This document shows, one piece after another, positions 11,273-19,717 of a DNA stretch of 64,000 bases. The position numbers and the translations under genes are program-made. Source of the stretch: Microbacterium esteraromaticum. GTDB lineage: Bacteria; Actinomycetota; Actinomycetes; Actinomycetales; Microbacteriaceae. Position 1 is the first letter of the stretch; every line of letters begins with the position of its first letter. The notes beneath the pieces were generated by a model. That model had not been told where the DNA came from. It did no database searches and was given only the letters and a program-made list of their open reading frames with translations. The DNA lies in the NCBI RefSeq assembly GCF_016907315.1, contig NZ_JAFBBS010000001.1, forward strand, positions 868,001 to 932,000, written 5' to 3'.

Positions 11273-11868
11273 GCTGACACCCCCATCTCTCCGCGCAACC
11301 GCGTCAGTCCGTCCCGCATTCTCGTCTTGATCGTTCCCAGCGCCACTCCCGTGAGTGCCGAGATCTCGCTCTGGCTGTAGCCGCCGTAGTAGGCCAGGAT
11401 GAGCGCTTCCTGCTGCGCCTCGGGAAGGGCGGCGAGGGCTGTGACGACCCGCTCCCCCTCCAGCTTCGATTCGACGGCCTCCTGCACCACATCCCGTTCT
11501 CCGCCGAGGTCGCGTACCCCGACGCGCATGTCGCGGTCGGTGCTCGACTGCGACGAGCGCACCCGATCGACGGCCCGGCGGTGTGCGATCGTGAAGACCC
11601 AGGATCGTCCCTGACCTCTGTTCGGAGCGAACCGCGAAGCGGATTGCCAGATCTCGAGGAAGACCTCCTGCAGCACCTCTTCGCTCTGGGAGCGGTTGAC
11701 GACGACCTTGAGGATCAGCGCGAAGACGCGCGAGGAGAGCAGGTCGTACAGCTCGGCGAAGGCGCGCTGGTCGCCCTCGGCGACACGGAGGAGGAGGTCG
11801 GCGGCGAGATCGCCGGACGACCCGTCCTCGAGCACCTCGACGCCATCGATCACCATCTCGACAAGCAT
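11269..11868 (-). CDS. sigK: ECF sigma factor SigK
   Basis: RNA polymerase sigma factor of the extracytoplasmic-function group, 199 residues. Region 2 is at about 25-100 (FAELYDLLSSRVFALI to WVFTIAHRRAVDRVR) and region 4 at about 140-192 (LPEAQQEALILAYYGGYSQSEI, then GTIKTRMRDGLTRLR). The pairing with an RskA-like gene and a divergent fasciclin lipoprotein mirrors the SigK regulon of M. tuberculosis (mpt83/mpt70). The assignment rests on this context plus sequence character. Confidence 0.9.
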   Translation of the reverse strand: MLVEMVIDGVEVLEDGSSGDLAADLLLRVAEGDQRAFAELYDLLSSRVFALILKVVVNRSQSEEVLQEVFLEIWQSASRFAPNRGQGRSWVFTIAHRRAVDRVRSSQSSTDRDMRVGVRDLGGERDVVQEAVESKLEGERVVTALAALPEAQQEALILAYYGGYSQSEISALTGVALGTIKTRMRDGLTRLRGEMGVSA

Positions 11869-11998
11869 GCCTCATCCCTCCTCTCACCGGATCACGCCAC
11901 TCCGTCACCCGAAGGTGAACGAGCCTTCACGCCCGGCCCGACCTTCAGGGTGAGCTCTCCCCCGTGATTCGATTCCGGAAATCGGATCGGATTGGTTC

Positions 11999-12025
11999 CC
12001 ATCCGATTCCGCAGGGGTTCCGAAC
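11999..12025 (+). promoter_or_regulatory. SigK-type promoter of the fasciclin lipoprotein gene
   Basis: A -35-like CCATCC (11999-12004) and a -10-like CCGAAC (12020-12025) are separated by 15 bp. The mycobacterial SigK consensus, as I recall it, is CCATCC and CCGAAT. The -10 lies about 50 bp upstream of the start codon of the fasciclin gene, which is divergent from sigK. The spacer is short, and I did not measure how often this pair occurs by chance. Confidence 0.6.
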
Positions 12026-12074
12026 AACCGTCGACGCCGCGGGAGGTCCGCGGCCAGGAACCCCGGAGGTTGAA

Positions 12075-12740
12075 ATGCTCAGCACCAAGAAGAAGATCAC
12101 CGCCGCTCTCTCGCTCGGGTTCGTCGGCGCCCTCGTCCTGTCGGGCTGCTCGATGGGAGGCGACTCGAACATGGAGTCGTCCGAGCCCAAGGCGCCCGAG
12201 ACGTCGAAGAGCGAAGAGGCGACGCCCGAGATGATGGATCCGGCCGCGAACCTCGTCGGCCCCGGCTGCGAGGCGTACGCCGAGCAGGTGCCGGACGGTG
12301 ACGGCTCGATCCAGGGCATGTCGCAGGACCCTGTGGCCGTGGCCGCCTCGAACAACCCGCTGCTGAAGACGCTCGTCGCAGCCGTCAGCGGTCAGTTGAA
12401 CCCCGACGTCAACCTCGTCGACACGCTCAACGGCGACGAGTTCACCGTCTTCGCGCCGGTCGATGACGCCTTCGCCAAGATCGACGCAGCGACGATCGAG
12501 GGCCTGAAGACCGACGCCGACACGCTGACGTCGATCCTGACGTACCACGTCGTGCCCGGCCAGATCGCGCCGGCCGACATCGAAGGCATGCACAAGACCG
12601 TGCAGGGCGCCGAGCTCGAGGTCACCGGCTCGGGCGATGAGTGGATGGTGAATGACGCCAACGTCATCTGCGGTGGCGTGCAGACCGCCAACGCCACGGT
12701 CTACCTCATCGACTCGGTGCTGATGCCGCCGGCACAGTGA
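12075..12740 (+). CDS. Fasciclin (FAS1) domain lipoprotein, MPT83-like
   Basis: Exported lipoprotein of 221 residues. Its lipobox is LSGC (Cys25), followed by a Ser/Glu-rich linker and a FAS1 domain (about 85-220) with the H1 motif [15 protein letters not shown] and the H2-like [11 protein letters not shown]1 proteins act at the cell surface, often in adhesion. MPT83/MPT70 homologues are SigK targets, and the sigK-rskA pair is divergent here. The start at 12075 is chosen for the GGAGG 6 nt upstream and the signal peptide directly after it; the open frame extends further upstream. Confidence 0.93.
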   Translation: MLSTKKKITAALSLGFVGALVLSGCSMGGDSNMESSEPKAPETSKSEEATPEMMDPAANLVGPGCEAYAEQVPDGDGSIQGMSQDPVAVAASNNPLLKTLVAAVSGQLNPDVNLVDTLNGDEFTVFAPVDDAFAKIDAATIEGLKTDADTLTSILTYHVVPGQIAPADIEGMHKTVQGAELEVTGSGDEWMVNDANVICGGVQTANATVYLIDSVLMPPAQ

Positions 12741-12854
12741 TCCGAGAACAAAGCGACCGGGGCTGAGTGACCCGGGTCGCCGCGCGGGGATGACGCGAGG
12801 AGCCGTCATCGGGAACGCGCGGGAGGAAGGTGGGGACCGCCCTCCTAACCGGAA

Positions 12855-12882
12855 GCGCCCGTCGAAGAGAGTCGACGGGCGC
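12855..12882 (+). terminator. Terminator hairpin before the tRNA-Lys fragment
   Basis: Perfect 11-bp inverted repeat: GCGCCCGTCGA (12855-12865) with TCGACGGGCGC (12872-12882), followed by TTCCTC. A weaker hairpin lies upstream at about 12753-12780. Together they would end transcription from the fasciclin gene before the tRNA. Confidence 0.75.
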
Positions 12883-12946
12883 TTCCTCATGTCTCAGGCG
12901 ATGCGCGGTCGGAACCAGGATCGAGCGGCCTCTAGAATTGAGGCAC

Positions 12947-12971
12947 GGGCCTCTAGCTCAGTTGGCAGAGC
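12947..12971 (+). pseudogene. 5' part of a split tRNA-Lys(UUU) gene
   Basis: These 25 bases are the acceptor 5' strand (GGGCCTC), positions 8-9 and the complete D-arm (GCTC...GAGC) of a tRNA. The sequence then diverges. The missing 48 bases (anticodon arm with UUU, T-arm and acceptor 3' strand) are at 47801-47848. Joined, they give a 73-nt tRNA-Lys(UUU) with every stem paired. The gene is broken after the D-arm by the 34.8 kb insertion, so this copy cannot make a working tRNA. Confidence 0.93.
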
Positions 12972-13073
12972 GTCCGTTATCTGCGTTCTCGCTCCTAATC
13001 GCCCTCAATTCCGCGCTCGCCCTCGGCGTGAACATGTCCAGACCGAACGTGCCGGCGGGCGTTCGGGTCAGCG

Positions 13074-13406
13074 CTATGCGGATCGATCTGCTGCGTCAAC
13101 GACGGCGGCGCCAACGGTCGCGGAGAGATCGGCGGCCCACTGCCAAGCGGAGCTCGGATTCCGCGCGTAGTAGCGAAACCGCGTCCCAGTGTCAGGCAGC
13201 TCTGTTAGTAGACCTAGATCTACGAGTGCCTGAAAGGGTCGTTGCAGGCTGCTCATCGTGACGTTCAAGCGCCTCGCAAGCTCCGTCAGCGTGCACAAGC
13301 CATCCTCAGAAGCCATGACGGCGAGCATCAGCTCAAGCCGATGTGCCTGCCCGAACGCTACTCGTGACACGGCACGAAGCTCAGCGGTTCCCGGCCTAAT
13401 CTTCAT
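13074..13406 (-). CDS. Small winged-helix (ArsR/MarR-like) regulator
   Basis: A 110-residue protein with a helix-turn-helix around residues 30-70 (LTELARRLNVTMSSLQRPFQALVDLGLLTEL) followed by a wing (GTRFRYYARNPSS). No metal-binding cysteine set is visible. It is divergent from the DUF5131 gene at 13458, and the 50-bp gap carries direct repeats that could be its operator. It is the first gene inside the left end of the element. Confidence 0.75.
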   Translation of the reverse strand: MKIRPGTAELRAVSRVAFGQAHRLELMLAVMASEDGLCTLTELARRLNVTMSSLQRPFQALVDLGLLTELPDTGTRFRYYARNPSSAWQWAADLSATVGAAVVDAADRSA

Positions 13407-13415
13407 ACACTATGA

Positions 13416-13442
13416 ATATCACGTAACGCATATCGCGTAACG
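13416..13442. promoter_or_regulatory. Direct-repeat operator between the regulator and DUF5131 gene
   Basis: ATATCACGTAACG (13416-13428) and ATATCGCGTAACG (13430-13442) are direct repeats 14 bp apart with one mismatch. They fill the gap between divergent genes and lie close to both starts. Likely binding site for the product of 13074-13406; inferred from position only. Confidence 0.6.
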
Positions 13443-13457
13443 AGGATTGAGGCGATC

Positions 13458-14204
13458 ATGGCTAAGCGCACCGGCATCGAGTGGACCGAGGTGACGTGGA
13501 ACCCCACCACAGGGTGCGACAGGGTGACTCCGGGATGCGACCACTGCTACGCGTTGACCCTCGCAAAACGGCTGAAAGCGATGGGCGCGGAGAAGTACCA
13601 GGCTGACGGGAATCCTGTCACTTCTGGGCCGGGATTTGGGCTGACGCTTCACGAGTCAGCTCTCGCTCAGCCCTACCGGTGGACAGGGCGTCGAACGGTG
13701 TTCGTCAACTCGATGAGCGACTTGTTCCACGCGAAGGTGCCCTTGGATTTCGTGAGGCGGGTGTTCGATGTCATTAGGGACACCCCGCAGCACACCTACC
13801 AGGTTCTGACGAAGCGTTCATCTCGACTCCCGAAGGTTGCTGACAAGCTTGATTGGCCGGCGAACCTTTGGATGGGGGTGAGCGTGGAAGACAACGAGCA
13901 CCTCTACCGCGTCGACCACCTTCGTCAGGTGCCCGCGGCCGTTCGCTTTCTTTCCTGCGAACCGCTTATCGGTCCCCTGCCTGACCTCACCCTCGATGGG
14001 ATCGGCTGGGTCATTACGGGTGGCGAGTCCGGGCCAGGCGCGCGTCCCCTAGACCCGGACTGGGTGCGAGAGATCAGAGACAGATGCGCAACCAGTGGCG
14101 TGCCGTTCTTTCACAAGCAGTGGGGTGGTCGAACGCCGAAGGCTGGCGGCCGTTCGCTTGACGGACGGGTGTGGAGCGAAATGCCCGCCGCTGAGTCCGC
14201 CTGA
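13458..14204 (+). CDS. DUF5131 (phage Gp37/Gp68-like) three-Cys-motif protein
   Basis: A 248-residue protein starting with GIEWTEVTWNPTTGC. Cysteines 20, 27 and 30 form CX6CX2C, resembling an iron-sulphur ligand set. Later family motifs are VFVNSMSDLFH, TYQVLTKR, WMGVSVEDN, FLSCEPLIGPL and VITGGESGPGARP. This family is the 'three-Cys-motif' partner of TcmP, encoded convergently next door. It occurs in phages and mobile elements, and its activity is not established. The fold is reminiscent of radical-SAM proteins, an inference from the cysteine motif. Confidence 0.88.
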   Translation: MAKRTGIEWTEVTWNPTTGCDRVTPGCDHCYALTLAKRLKAMGAEKYQADGNPVTSGPGFGLTLHESALAQPYRWTGRRTVFVNSMSDLFHAKVPLDFVRRVFDVIRDTPQHTYQVLTKRSSRLPKVADKLDWPANLWMGVSVEDNEHLYRVDHLRQVPAAVRFLSCEPLIGPLPDLTLDGIGWVITGGESGPGARPLDPDWVREIRDRCATSGVPFFHKQWGGRTPKAGGRSLDGRVWSEMPAAESA

Positions 14205-14213
14205 CCAGCCGCG

Positions 14214-15302
14214 TCAGAACTGGATCATAGTTCCCGCAGGGAACGTGCCGAAGCGGTTCTGCTTCGGCACCGAGATTCGACCCGCGTGCTGAAGGGCCTT
14301 CAACGGACGTTTGAAGTGCGAGTCGGTGAAGCTGGTGTGCTCAGCAACGAAGTCGCTCACCTCCTCAACGGATGCAGCTCTGCCTGCGAAGAATTTGGTG
14401 ATCTCGTTCGCGAGGAACTCAAGGTCCGGCTCGGCATCAAAGAGAACCGCCTGTCCCGCCGTCCGATCACGGAACCGATAGTCGCCACTAGGAGCCACCT
14501 TCCACATGGCTGCCTTCATTTTCTTGAGTCCCGCGATGTGGTTCGTGCAGAAATACAAGTGATATGACGTGTGTCCGCCATAGTTCTCCATTGCGAAGCT
14601 GCGGACGTAGCGGAACTGCGCGACCTCCCGGAGTTGTCTCGCATAGAGATCGTGCAGGAACTGTTCGCGACCCGAGGATGGAGCGAGAAGATACTCGTCC
14701 GTGCCGAAAAGGGGCTCGAGGTGATGATCGATCTTGCGAGCTCCGCTGAACCTCTTGATGTGGTTGGTGTTGAAGTAGATGAACAGTTCGCTTCTGTCAC
14801 TGGCGAGCAGGCGGCGGACGACATCCATTGGCGCTCCGTACCCAAACGGGTCGATAAAGGCGAAGATCGGAGCCATAGCGCGTCCGCCGAGACCTGAAAG
14901 CATGTCCTCCGCGAGGTCGACGAATGGTTGGTTCGACAGGTGAACGGCGACGTTGCTAGGGAGGCCTTGGTAGTTGCGCTTGAGGTCTTCTATCACCAGC
15001 TGGAGCTCGGCGAATCGCTGTGCGTCTTGCTCATTGAAGACGAAGACGAACTGCGTACCACTCATTTTTGCCAGGTACCCATGCTCAAGCAGCACCTGAA
15101 GCGCGATAGTCGGCGAACCATCCTCGCCCGACTCATACCTTCCCGGACCAGCAAAACCGTCGAGGAAGATAACTCTCGAGTTTCTGGACCCGAGAACTGC
15201 AAACCAGGCTCCAAGGTACGCACGGAGCAAGTCATGCTTCGCGGCCGTATGAGGCTCGAGCGGCCAAATTGTAGCCTGTCGATCCGTGCGCTTAACTGCC
15301 AC
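14214..15302 (-). CDS. tcmP: Three-Cys-motif partner protein TcmP
   Basis: A 362-residue protein with EPHTAAKHDLLRAYLGAWF near the start, VIFLDGFAGPGRYESGEDGSP (a methyltransferase-like glycine motif) and FAFIDPFGYGAP, all typical of TcmP, and a winged-helix-like C-terminus (FKRPLKALQHAGRI). TcmP genes sit beside DUF5131-type genes and are suspected biological-conflict systems of unknown mechanism. The GTG at 15302 is preferred because GGGGGAGG precedes it at good spacing; the frame also opens at ATG 15344. The two partners converge with a 9-bp gap. Confidence 0.85.
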   Translation of the reverse strand: MAVKRTDRQATIWPLEPHTAAKHDLLRAYLGAWFAVLGSRNSRVIFLDGFAGPGRYESGEDGSPTIALQVLLEHGYLAKMSGTQFVFVFNEQDAQRFAELQLVIEDLKRNYQGLPSNVAVHLSNQPFVDLAEDMLSGLGGRAMAPIFAFIDPFGYGAPMDVVRRLLASDRSELFIYFNTNHIKRFSGARKIDHHLEPLFGTDEYLLAPSSGREQFLHDLYARQLREVAQFRYVRSFAMENYGGHTSYHLYFCTNHIAGLKKMKAAMWKVAPSGDYRFRDRTAGQAVLFDAEPDLEFLANEITKFFAGRAASVEEVSDFVAEHTSFTDSHFKRPLKALQHAGRISVPKQNRFGTFPAGTMIQF

Positions 15303-15344
15303 CCTTGGCCTCCCCCTCGAAGTCGCTATGAAGCAGAATGGCAC

Positions 15345-15900
15345 AGATCAGCGGTGGCATCTTGGAGCGACGCATCGGCGCGACGAGAGTGACTTGATCC
15401 GCGCATCGTGCGTGAAGTGCGAATTGGCCCCAGCGCGCCGCTGGACGGTGACCGGGATCGCCCCGGTTGCCGTCTGCAACTTCCGCTCCTCAAACTCCGT
15501 CAGCGCCACCGGCGCGCACCGATTCACGCCGCCCGAGAAGTACCTGCTCATCGTCGGTGTGAAGTCGTGCGGTCCCGCCTCGACGCTCTCGGCTCTCGCC
15601 AGCTCACCAGCAGGCCCGTAGCATCGCGTCTGATCTGGCCAGAGCCAGTAACGCTGGGGAGGTGCCGAGCTCGCCCCTCGCCACCCTCGGGTCGCGGCGG
15701 CGCCGATGACTTCGAGCCCGTGGAGCCGGTGACAGCCGGGGACCTCAATTGGCTCGCGGACCGGATTCGACATTCTGCGCCCGCCAGCCTGGTCGAGCCG
15801 CGGGAGATGCGGCTTCCATTGGAATTCAGTCTCCCTGCACAGGAAGCTCCTCTCACATCGGATGCAGCCACAGCGGGCAGGTGGCATGCACAATGAATGG
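15345..15900. other. Gap of about 550 bp with no confident gene
   Basis: Several open frames cross this stretch on both strands, but none has recognisable motifs, a good ribosome-binding site and a plausible length together. A minus-strand frame at about 15360-15560 (SRYFSGGVNRCAPVALTEFE) is protein-like but short. It may be the decayed edge between the TcmP cargo and the arsenic cargo. Confidence 0.4.
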
Positions 15901-16212
15901 ATGGTGAGCGTTGAGATCCTGCACGTCGATGAATGCCCTAGTTGGGAGACGGCGGAGGCCAGAACGCGGGAGGCGCTGGAATCTCTAGGACGGCCGGACA
16001 TCCCTGTCAGTACTCGCCTGCTGCTCACGGCCGAAGACGCGGCGAGGTCCGCGTTCGCCGGTTCTCCAACGATCACGCTCGACGGCACTGATCTGTTTCC
16101 CACCGAAGGGCGTGCCTCCGATCTCGCCTGCCGAGTGTACGTCACTCCCGAAGGCCTGAGAGGCGCGCCCACGGTCGACCAAATCGTCGACGCGCTCCGC
16201 TCTCGGCTCTAG
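15901..16212 (+). CDS. Small thioredoxin-like-fold protein of the arsenic cluster
   Basis: A 103-residue protein with VEILHVDECPSWETA at the start and a GSPTITLDGTDLF segment in the middle, a thioredoxin-fold cis-Pro-like region. Only one cysteine is in the usual active-site zone, with a second in SDLACRVYVTP. Similar short proteins accompany arsenic or mercury genes in actinobacteria and are sometimes misnamed alkylmercury lyase. Function unknown. Another ATG lies 9 nt upstream. Confidence 0.65.
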   Translation: MVSVEILHVDECPSWETAEARTREALESLGRPDIPVSTRLLLTAEDAARSAFAGSPTITLDGTDLFPTEGRASDLACRVYVTPEGLRGAPTVDQIVDALRSRL

Positions 16213-16283
16213 GCGGTCACCCCCACGGCCCGCGTTCCGGTGAAGGGTGGGTGAACACTCCCGAATCCGTTTGCTCGTTGCTT

Positions 16284-16312
16284 TGAAGAATGTCAATATA
16301 GATGCATGTCGA
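16284..16312. promoter_or_regulatory. Candidate ArsR operator before trxB
   Basis: An AT-rich stretch with AATGTCAATATAGATGCATG lies directly over the trxB start. Similar AT-rich, imperfectly dyadic sites with TGTCAATAT and ATAGATG elements are bound by ArsR/SmtB regulators. The only ArsR here is the fused protein encoded two genes downstream. This is inference from sequence resemblance. Confidence 0.45.
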
Positions 16313-17283
16313 ATCAAGAGGTTGAGCTGGTCATCATCGGGTCGGGCCCCGCGGGGTTCACCGCCGCGATCTACGCGGCTCGGGCGAACCTCGCCCCGGT
16401 GGTGATCGCCGGCTCGGTGACCACTGGTGGCGCGTTGATGACGACTACCGAGGTGGAGAACTTCCCGGGTTTCGTTGACCCTGTCAACGGCCCGGAGTTG
16501 ATGGAGTCGATGCGTCAGCAGGCCGAACGGTTCGGCGCACGCATCCTGCTCGACGATGCGGTCAGCGTCGACCTCGACGGCCCGGTCAAGACCATCGTGA
16601 CCGGCGCGGGCGAGACGTTCCGTGCGCATGCGGTGATCCTCACTATGGGCTCCGCGTATCGGAAGCTCGGCCTCCCGGATGAGGAGCGGCTCACCGGCCG
16701 CGGGGTGTCCTGGTGCGCCACCTGTGATGGGTTTTTCTTCCGTGAGCAGGAGGTCGTCGTGGTCGGCGGCGGGGACTCCGCGATGGAGGAGGCCCTGTTC
16801 CTCACCCGTTTCGCGTCGAAGGTGACCGTCGTGCACCGCCGCGACGAGTTCCGCGCGTCGAAGATCATGGCGCAGCGCGTGCTTGACCACCCGAAGATCG
16901 AAGTCGCCTGGAACAGCCAGGTCGCACGCCTGAACGGGGCCGAGAAGCTGGAGTCTGTCACCCTCCGCGACACCGTCACCGGTGCCGAACGTGAGCTACA
17001 GGCAACCGGTCTTTTCGTCGCCATCGGCCACGACCCCCGTTCGGAGATCGTCACCGGCATGGTCGACACCGACGCCGCCGGCTTCGTACGCGTGGACCAC
17101 CCCTCGACTCGCACGAACATCCCTGGTGTCTTCGCGGCCGGCGATCTCGTCGATCACACGTACCGGCAGGCGATCACGGCCGCCGGCACGGGTTGTGCCG
17201 CCGCCCAGGACGCGCAGCACTTCCTGTCGCACCTCGAGAACGAGCCATCCACCCTGACCGAGGCCGAGGAGGTCTTCGCATGA
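16306..17283 (+). CDS. trxB: Thioredoxin reductase
   Basis: NADPH- and FAD-dependent enzyme, 325 residues, that reduces thioredoxin. It has an N-terminal FAD motif GSGPAG (12-17), the redox centre CATC at 137-140, a second Rossmann motif [15 protein letters not shown] and a C-terminal FAD motif [10 protein letters not shown]. It is the first gene of a plus-strand arsenic operon and overlaps trxA by 4 nt. It probably supplies reducing power to the arsenate reductases downstream. Confidence 0.95.
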   Translation: MSNQEVELVIIGSGPAGFTAAIYAARANLAPVVIAGSVTTGGALMTTTEVENFPGFVDPVNGPELMESMRQQAERFGARILLDDAVSVDLDGPVKTIVTGAGETFRAHAVILTMGSAYRKLGLPDEERLTGRGVSWCATCDGFFFREQEVVVVGGGDSAMEEALFLTRFASKVTVVHRRDEFRASKIMAQRVLDHPKIEVAWNSQVARLNGAEKLESVTLRDTVTGAERELQATGLFVAIGHDPRSEIVTGMVDTDAAGFVRVDHPSTRTNIPGVFAAGDLVDHTYRQAITAAGTGCAAAQDAQHFLSHLENEPSTLTEAEEVFA

Positions 17284-17606
17284 GCACACTTACTGCCGTC
17301 ACCGACGCCACGTTCCGCGACGAGGTGCTGACTTCCGAGATCCCCGTCGTTGTCGACATCTGGGCCACCTGGTGCGGCCCGTGCCGCCAGGTCGCTCCGG
17401 TGCTCGATCAGCTCGCTGTCGAGTACGACGGACGGGTGAAGATTGTCAAGGTGGATGCGGATCAGAATCCCGAGACCGTGACCGCAGCCGGTGTCACCTC
17501 GATTCCGACCCTCGGGTTCTACCGCGACGGAACCCGCACGGACATCCTCATCGGCGCGCACCCGAAGCCGGTCATCGCCGAGAAGATCGAGGCGATGCTC
17601 GCATGA
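17280..17606 (+). CDS. trxA: Thioredoxin
   Basis: A 108-residue thioredoxin with the active site WCGPC (C32 and C35) and the cis-proline segment [12 protein letters not shown]. It overlaps trxB by ATGA at the start and acr3 by ATGA at the end. Likely electron donor for ArsC. Confidence 0.95.
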   Translation: MSTLTAVTDATFRDEVLTSEIPVVVDIWATWCGPCRQVAPVLDQLAVEYDGRVKIVKVDADQNPETVTAAGVTSIPTLGFYRDGTRTDILIGAHPKPVIAEKIEAMLA

Positions 17607-18700
17607 CCACCGCAACCGTAGCTTCTGCTCCCGTCGCCGTCCGGCGCCTGTCCACGCTCGACAAGTGGCTGCCGCTGTGGATCGGGCTCGCCATGGTCGC
17701 CGGGCTCCTCCTCGGCCGATTCGTCCCCGCACTGTCGGATCTCCTCAACCGTCTCGAGGTCGGCGGCATCTCCGTGCCCATCGGGCTCGGGCTGCTCGTG
17801 ATGATGTACCCAGTGCTCGCGAAGGTCCGCTACGACAAAGTCGCGGCCGTCACCGGCGACAAGAAGCTCCTGATCTCCTCACTGGTGCTGAACTGGATCG
17901 CAGGCCCGGCGGTCATGTTCGCGCTCGCGTGGATCTTCCTGCCCGATCTGCCCGAGTACCGCACCGGGTTGATCATCGTCGGCCTCGCTCGCTGCATCGC
18001 CATGGTCGTCATCTGGAACGACCTCGCCTGTGGAGACCGGGAGGCGACCGCTGTGCTCGTCGCGATCAACTCGGTCTTCCAGGTGATCGCCTTCTCGCTG
18101 CTGGGCTGGTTCTACCTCACCGTTCTGCCCGGCTGGCTGGGCTTGGACGCCCAGGGGCTGGAGATCTCGATCTGGCAGATCGCGCTGAACGTGCTGGTCT
18201 TCCTCGGCGTCCCACTCGTCGCCGGCTTCGCCTCCCGGTGGATCGGCGAGAAGCGTCGCGGCCGCGCCTGGTACGAGGAGAAGTTCCTCCCTGTGATCGG
18301 CCCATGGGCACTCTACGGGCTGCTGTTCACTATCGTGCTGCTGTTCGCTCTGCAGGGCGACGCGGTCCTGGCTAACCCGATGGATGTCGCACGTATCGCG
18401 CTGCCGCTGTTGGTCTACTTCGGGCTGATGTGGTTCGCCGGGCTGCTGCTCGGCAAGAGCCTGGGCCTGAACTACGCCCGCTCCACGACGCTGGCTTTCA
18501 CCGCTGCGGGGAACAACTTCGAGCTCGCCATCGCCGTCGCTATCGGCACCTTCGGCGCCGCATCTGGGCAGGCTCTGGCCGGCGTCGTCGGCCCTCTCAT
18601 CGAAGTCCCCGTCCTCGTCGGGCTCGTCTACGTCTCCCTCTGGGCAGCACGCGCCTGGTTCCATACCAACCCCTACACAGGCGAGAGGAGCGCCGCATGA
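17603..18700 (+). CDS. acr3: Arsenite efflux permease, ACR3 family
   Basis: Membrane exporter of As(III), 365 residues with about ten helices. The conserved segment GLARCIAMVVIWNDLACGD contains the cysteine needed for transport in ACR3 proteins, and LGLNYARSTTLAFTAAGNNFELAIA is another family signature. It overlaps trxA upstream and the arsR::arsC gene downstream by 4 nt each. Confidence 0.95.
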   Translation: MTTATVASAPVAVRRLSTLDKWLPLWIGLAMVAGLLLGRFVPALSDLLNRLEVGGISVPIGLGLLVMMYPVLAKVRYDKVAAVTGDKKLLISSLVLNWIAGPAVMFALAWIFLPDLPEYRTGLIIVGLARCIAMVVIWNDLACGDREATAVLVAINSVFQVIAFSLLGWFYLTVLPGWLGLDAQGLEISIWQIALNVLVFLGVPLVAGFASRWIGEKRRGRAWYEEKFLPVIGPWALYGLLFTIVLLFALQGDAVLANPMDVARIALPLLVYFGLMWFAGLLLGKSLGLNYARSTTLAFTAAGNNFELAIAVAIGTFGAASGQALAGVVGPLIEVPVLVGLVYVSLWAARAWFHTNPYTGERSAA

Positions 18701-19695
18701 ACGTCACGCTCACGGACGCCGCCGACACCTGCAGCCCCGTCGCCACCCACGCCATCGGCCACGAGGCAGCGTCCACGGTCGCAGCGACCTTGAAGGCCCT
18801 GTCGGATCCGCTGCGTCTGCGTATGCTCTCCGCCATCGCCTCCGATCCGCGCGGTGAGTCCTGTGTCTGCGACCTTGCCGAGCTCGCAGACGTGTCACAG
18901 CCCACTGTCTCGCACCACCTCAAAGTGCTCAAGGAGGTCGGCGTCCTCACCTCCGAGCGCCGCGGGACCTGGGTCTGGTACCGCATCAACCCCAGCCGCC
19001 GCAGCGCCGTCACCGCTCTGCTGGACTCGTTCGCGCCGGCGACCATGACGGAGCCTGGCGAGGGCAGCGACACCGAAGGCCGCGCCGGACATCCCGACTT
19101 CGATGCGCGGATTAGCCGCCTCGCCGATGAACTCGCCGCCGAGGTTCCCGAACTCGCCCCAGACACCGTGCTGAGCATCGTTCGCGAGTCCTACACCTCA
19201 CTCGCCCGCACAGCGAAAGTCACGGGAGCCCTCGTCCCGCTCACGGAGCGATTCGCTCGTCAGCGTCTCGCAGACCTCACCCGGGACCGCGACGCGTCGG
19301 TGCCGCAGGTGCTGTTCGTCTGCGTCGCCAACGCCGGGCGTTCGCAGTTGGCCGCGGCCCTGGTCAACCAGATCGCCGGCGGCAACGTCATCGCCCGTTC
19401 AGCCGGATCCAGCCCTGCCGAGGTCATCCACCCCCATGTACGCTCGATCCTCGCCGAGATCGAAGGAGAGATCGCGGTCGACCGGTTCCCCAAGCCTCTC
19501 ACCGACGATGCCGTCCGCGCCGCCGACGTGGTGGTCACGATGGGCTGCGGCGACGTCTGCCCGATCATCCCCGGCGTCCGCTACGAGGACTGGGCCGTCG
19601 GCGACCCCGCCCTCGCCTCCCGGGAAGGTGTCGAAGCTATCCGCGACGACATCGAGGACCGCGTGCGCGCCCTCGTCAATGAACTCACCCACTGA
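18697..19695 (+). CDS. ArsR-ArsC fusion: arsenic-responsive repressor joined to an arsenate reductase
   Basis: One 332-residue chain with two complete functions. Residues 25-110 are an ArsR/SmtB winged helix (LSDPLRLRMLSAIAS; SCVCDLAELADVSQPTVSHHLKVL) with the As(III)-sensing CVC pair at C56/C58. Residues ~128-190 form a helical linker seen before actinobacterial ArsC. Residues 203-332 are low-molecular-weight-phosphatase-type ArsC with CX5R (C209-R215) and the resolving cysteines in MGCGDVC (C284, C288). Such fusions are known but uncommon. The reading frame is continuous, with no internal stop. Confidence 0.93.
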   Translation: MNVTLTDAADTCSPVATHAIGHEAASTVAATLKALSDPLRLRMLSAIASDPRGESCVCDLAELADVSQPTVSHHLKVLKEVGVLTSERRGTWVWYRINPSRRSAVTALLDSFAPATMTEPGEGSDTEGRAGHPDFDARISRLADELAAEVPELAPDTVLSIVRESYTSLARTAKVTGALVPLTERFARQRLADLTRDRDASVPQVLFVCVANAGRSQLAAALVNQIAGGNVIARSAGSSPAEVIHPHVRSILAEIEGEIAVDRFPKPLTDDAVRAADVVVTMGCGDVCPIIPGVRYEDWAVGDPALASREGVEAIRDDIEDRVRALVNELTH

Positions 19696-19717
19696 CCGCC
19701 GTTCCATAGGAGCCCTC

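Noticed and set aside
12947..13020. A complete tRNA gene at the left boundary
   Set aside because: Only acceptor 5' strand and D-arm match; the following bases do not form anticodon or T-arms. The rest of the gene is at 47801.
15348..16172. A 274-residue minus-strand frame in the gap before the arsenic operon
   Set aside because: It covers the small thioredoxin-like gene antisense and has no motif or ribosome site; only a short part looks protein-like.
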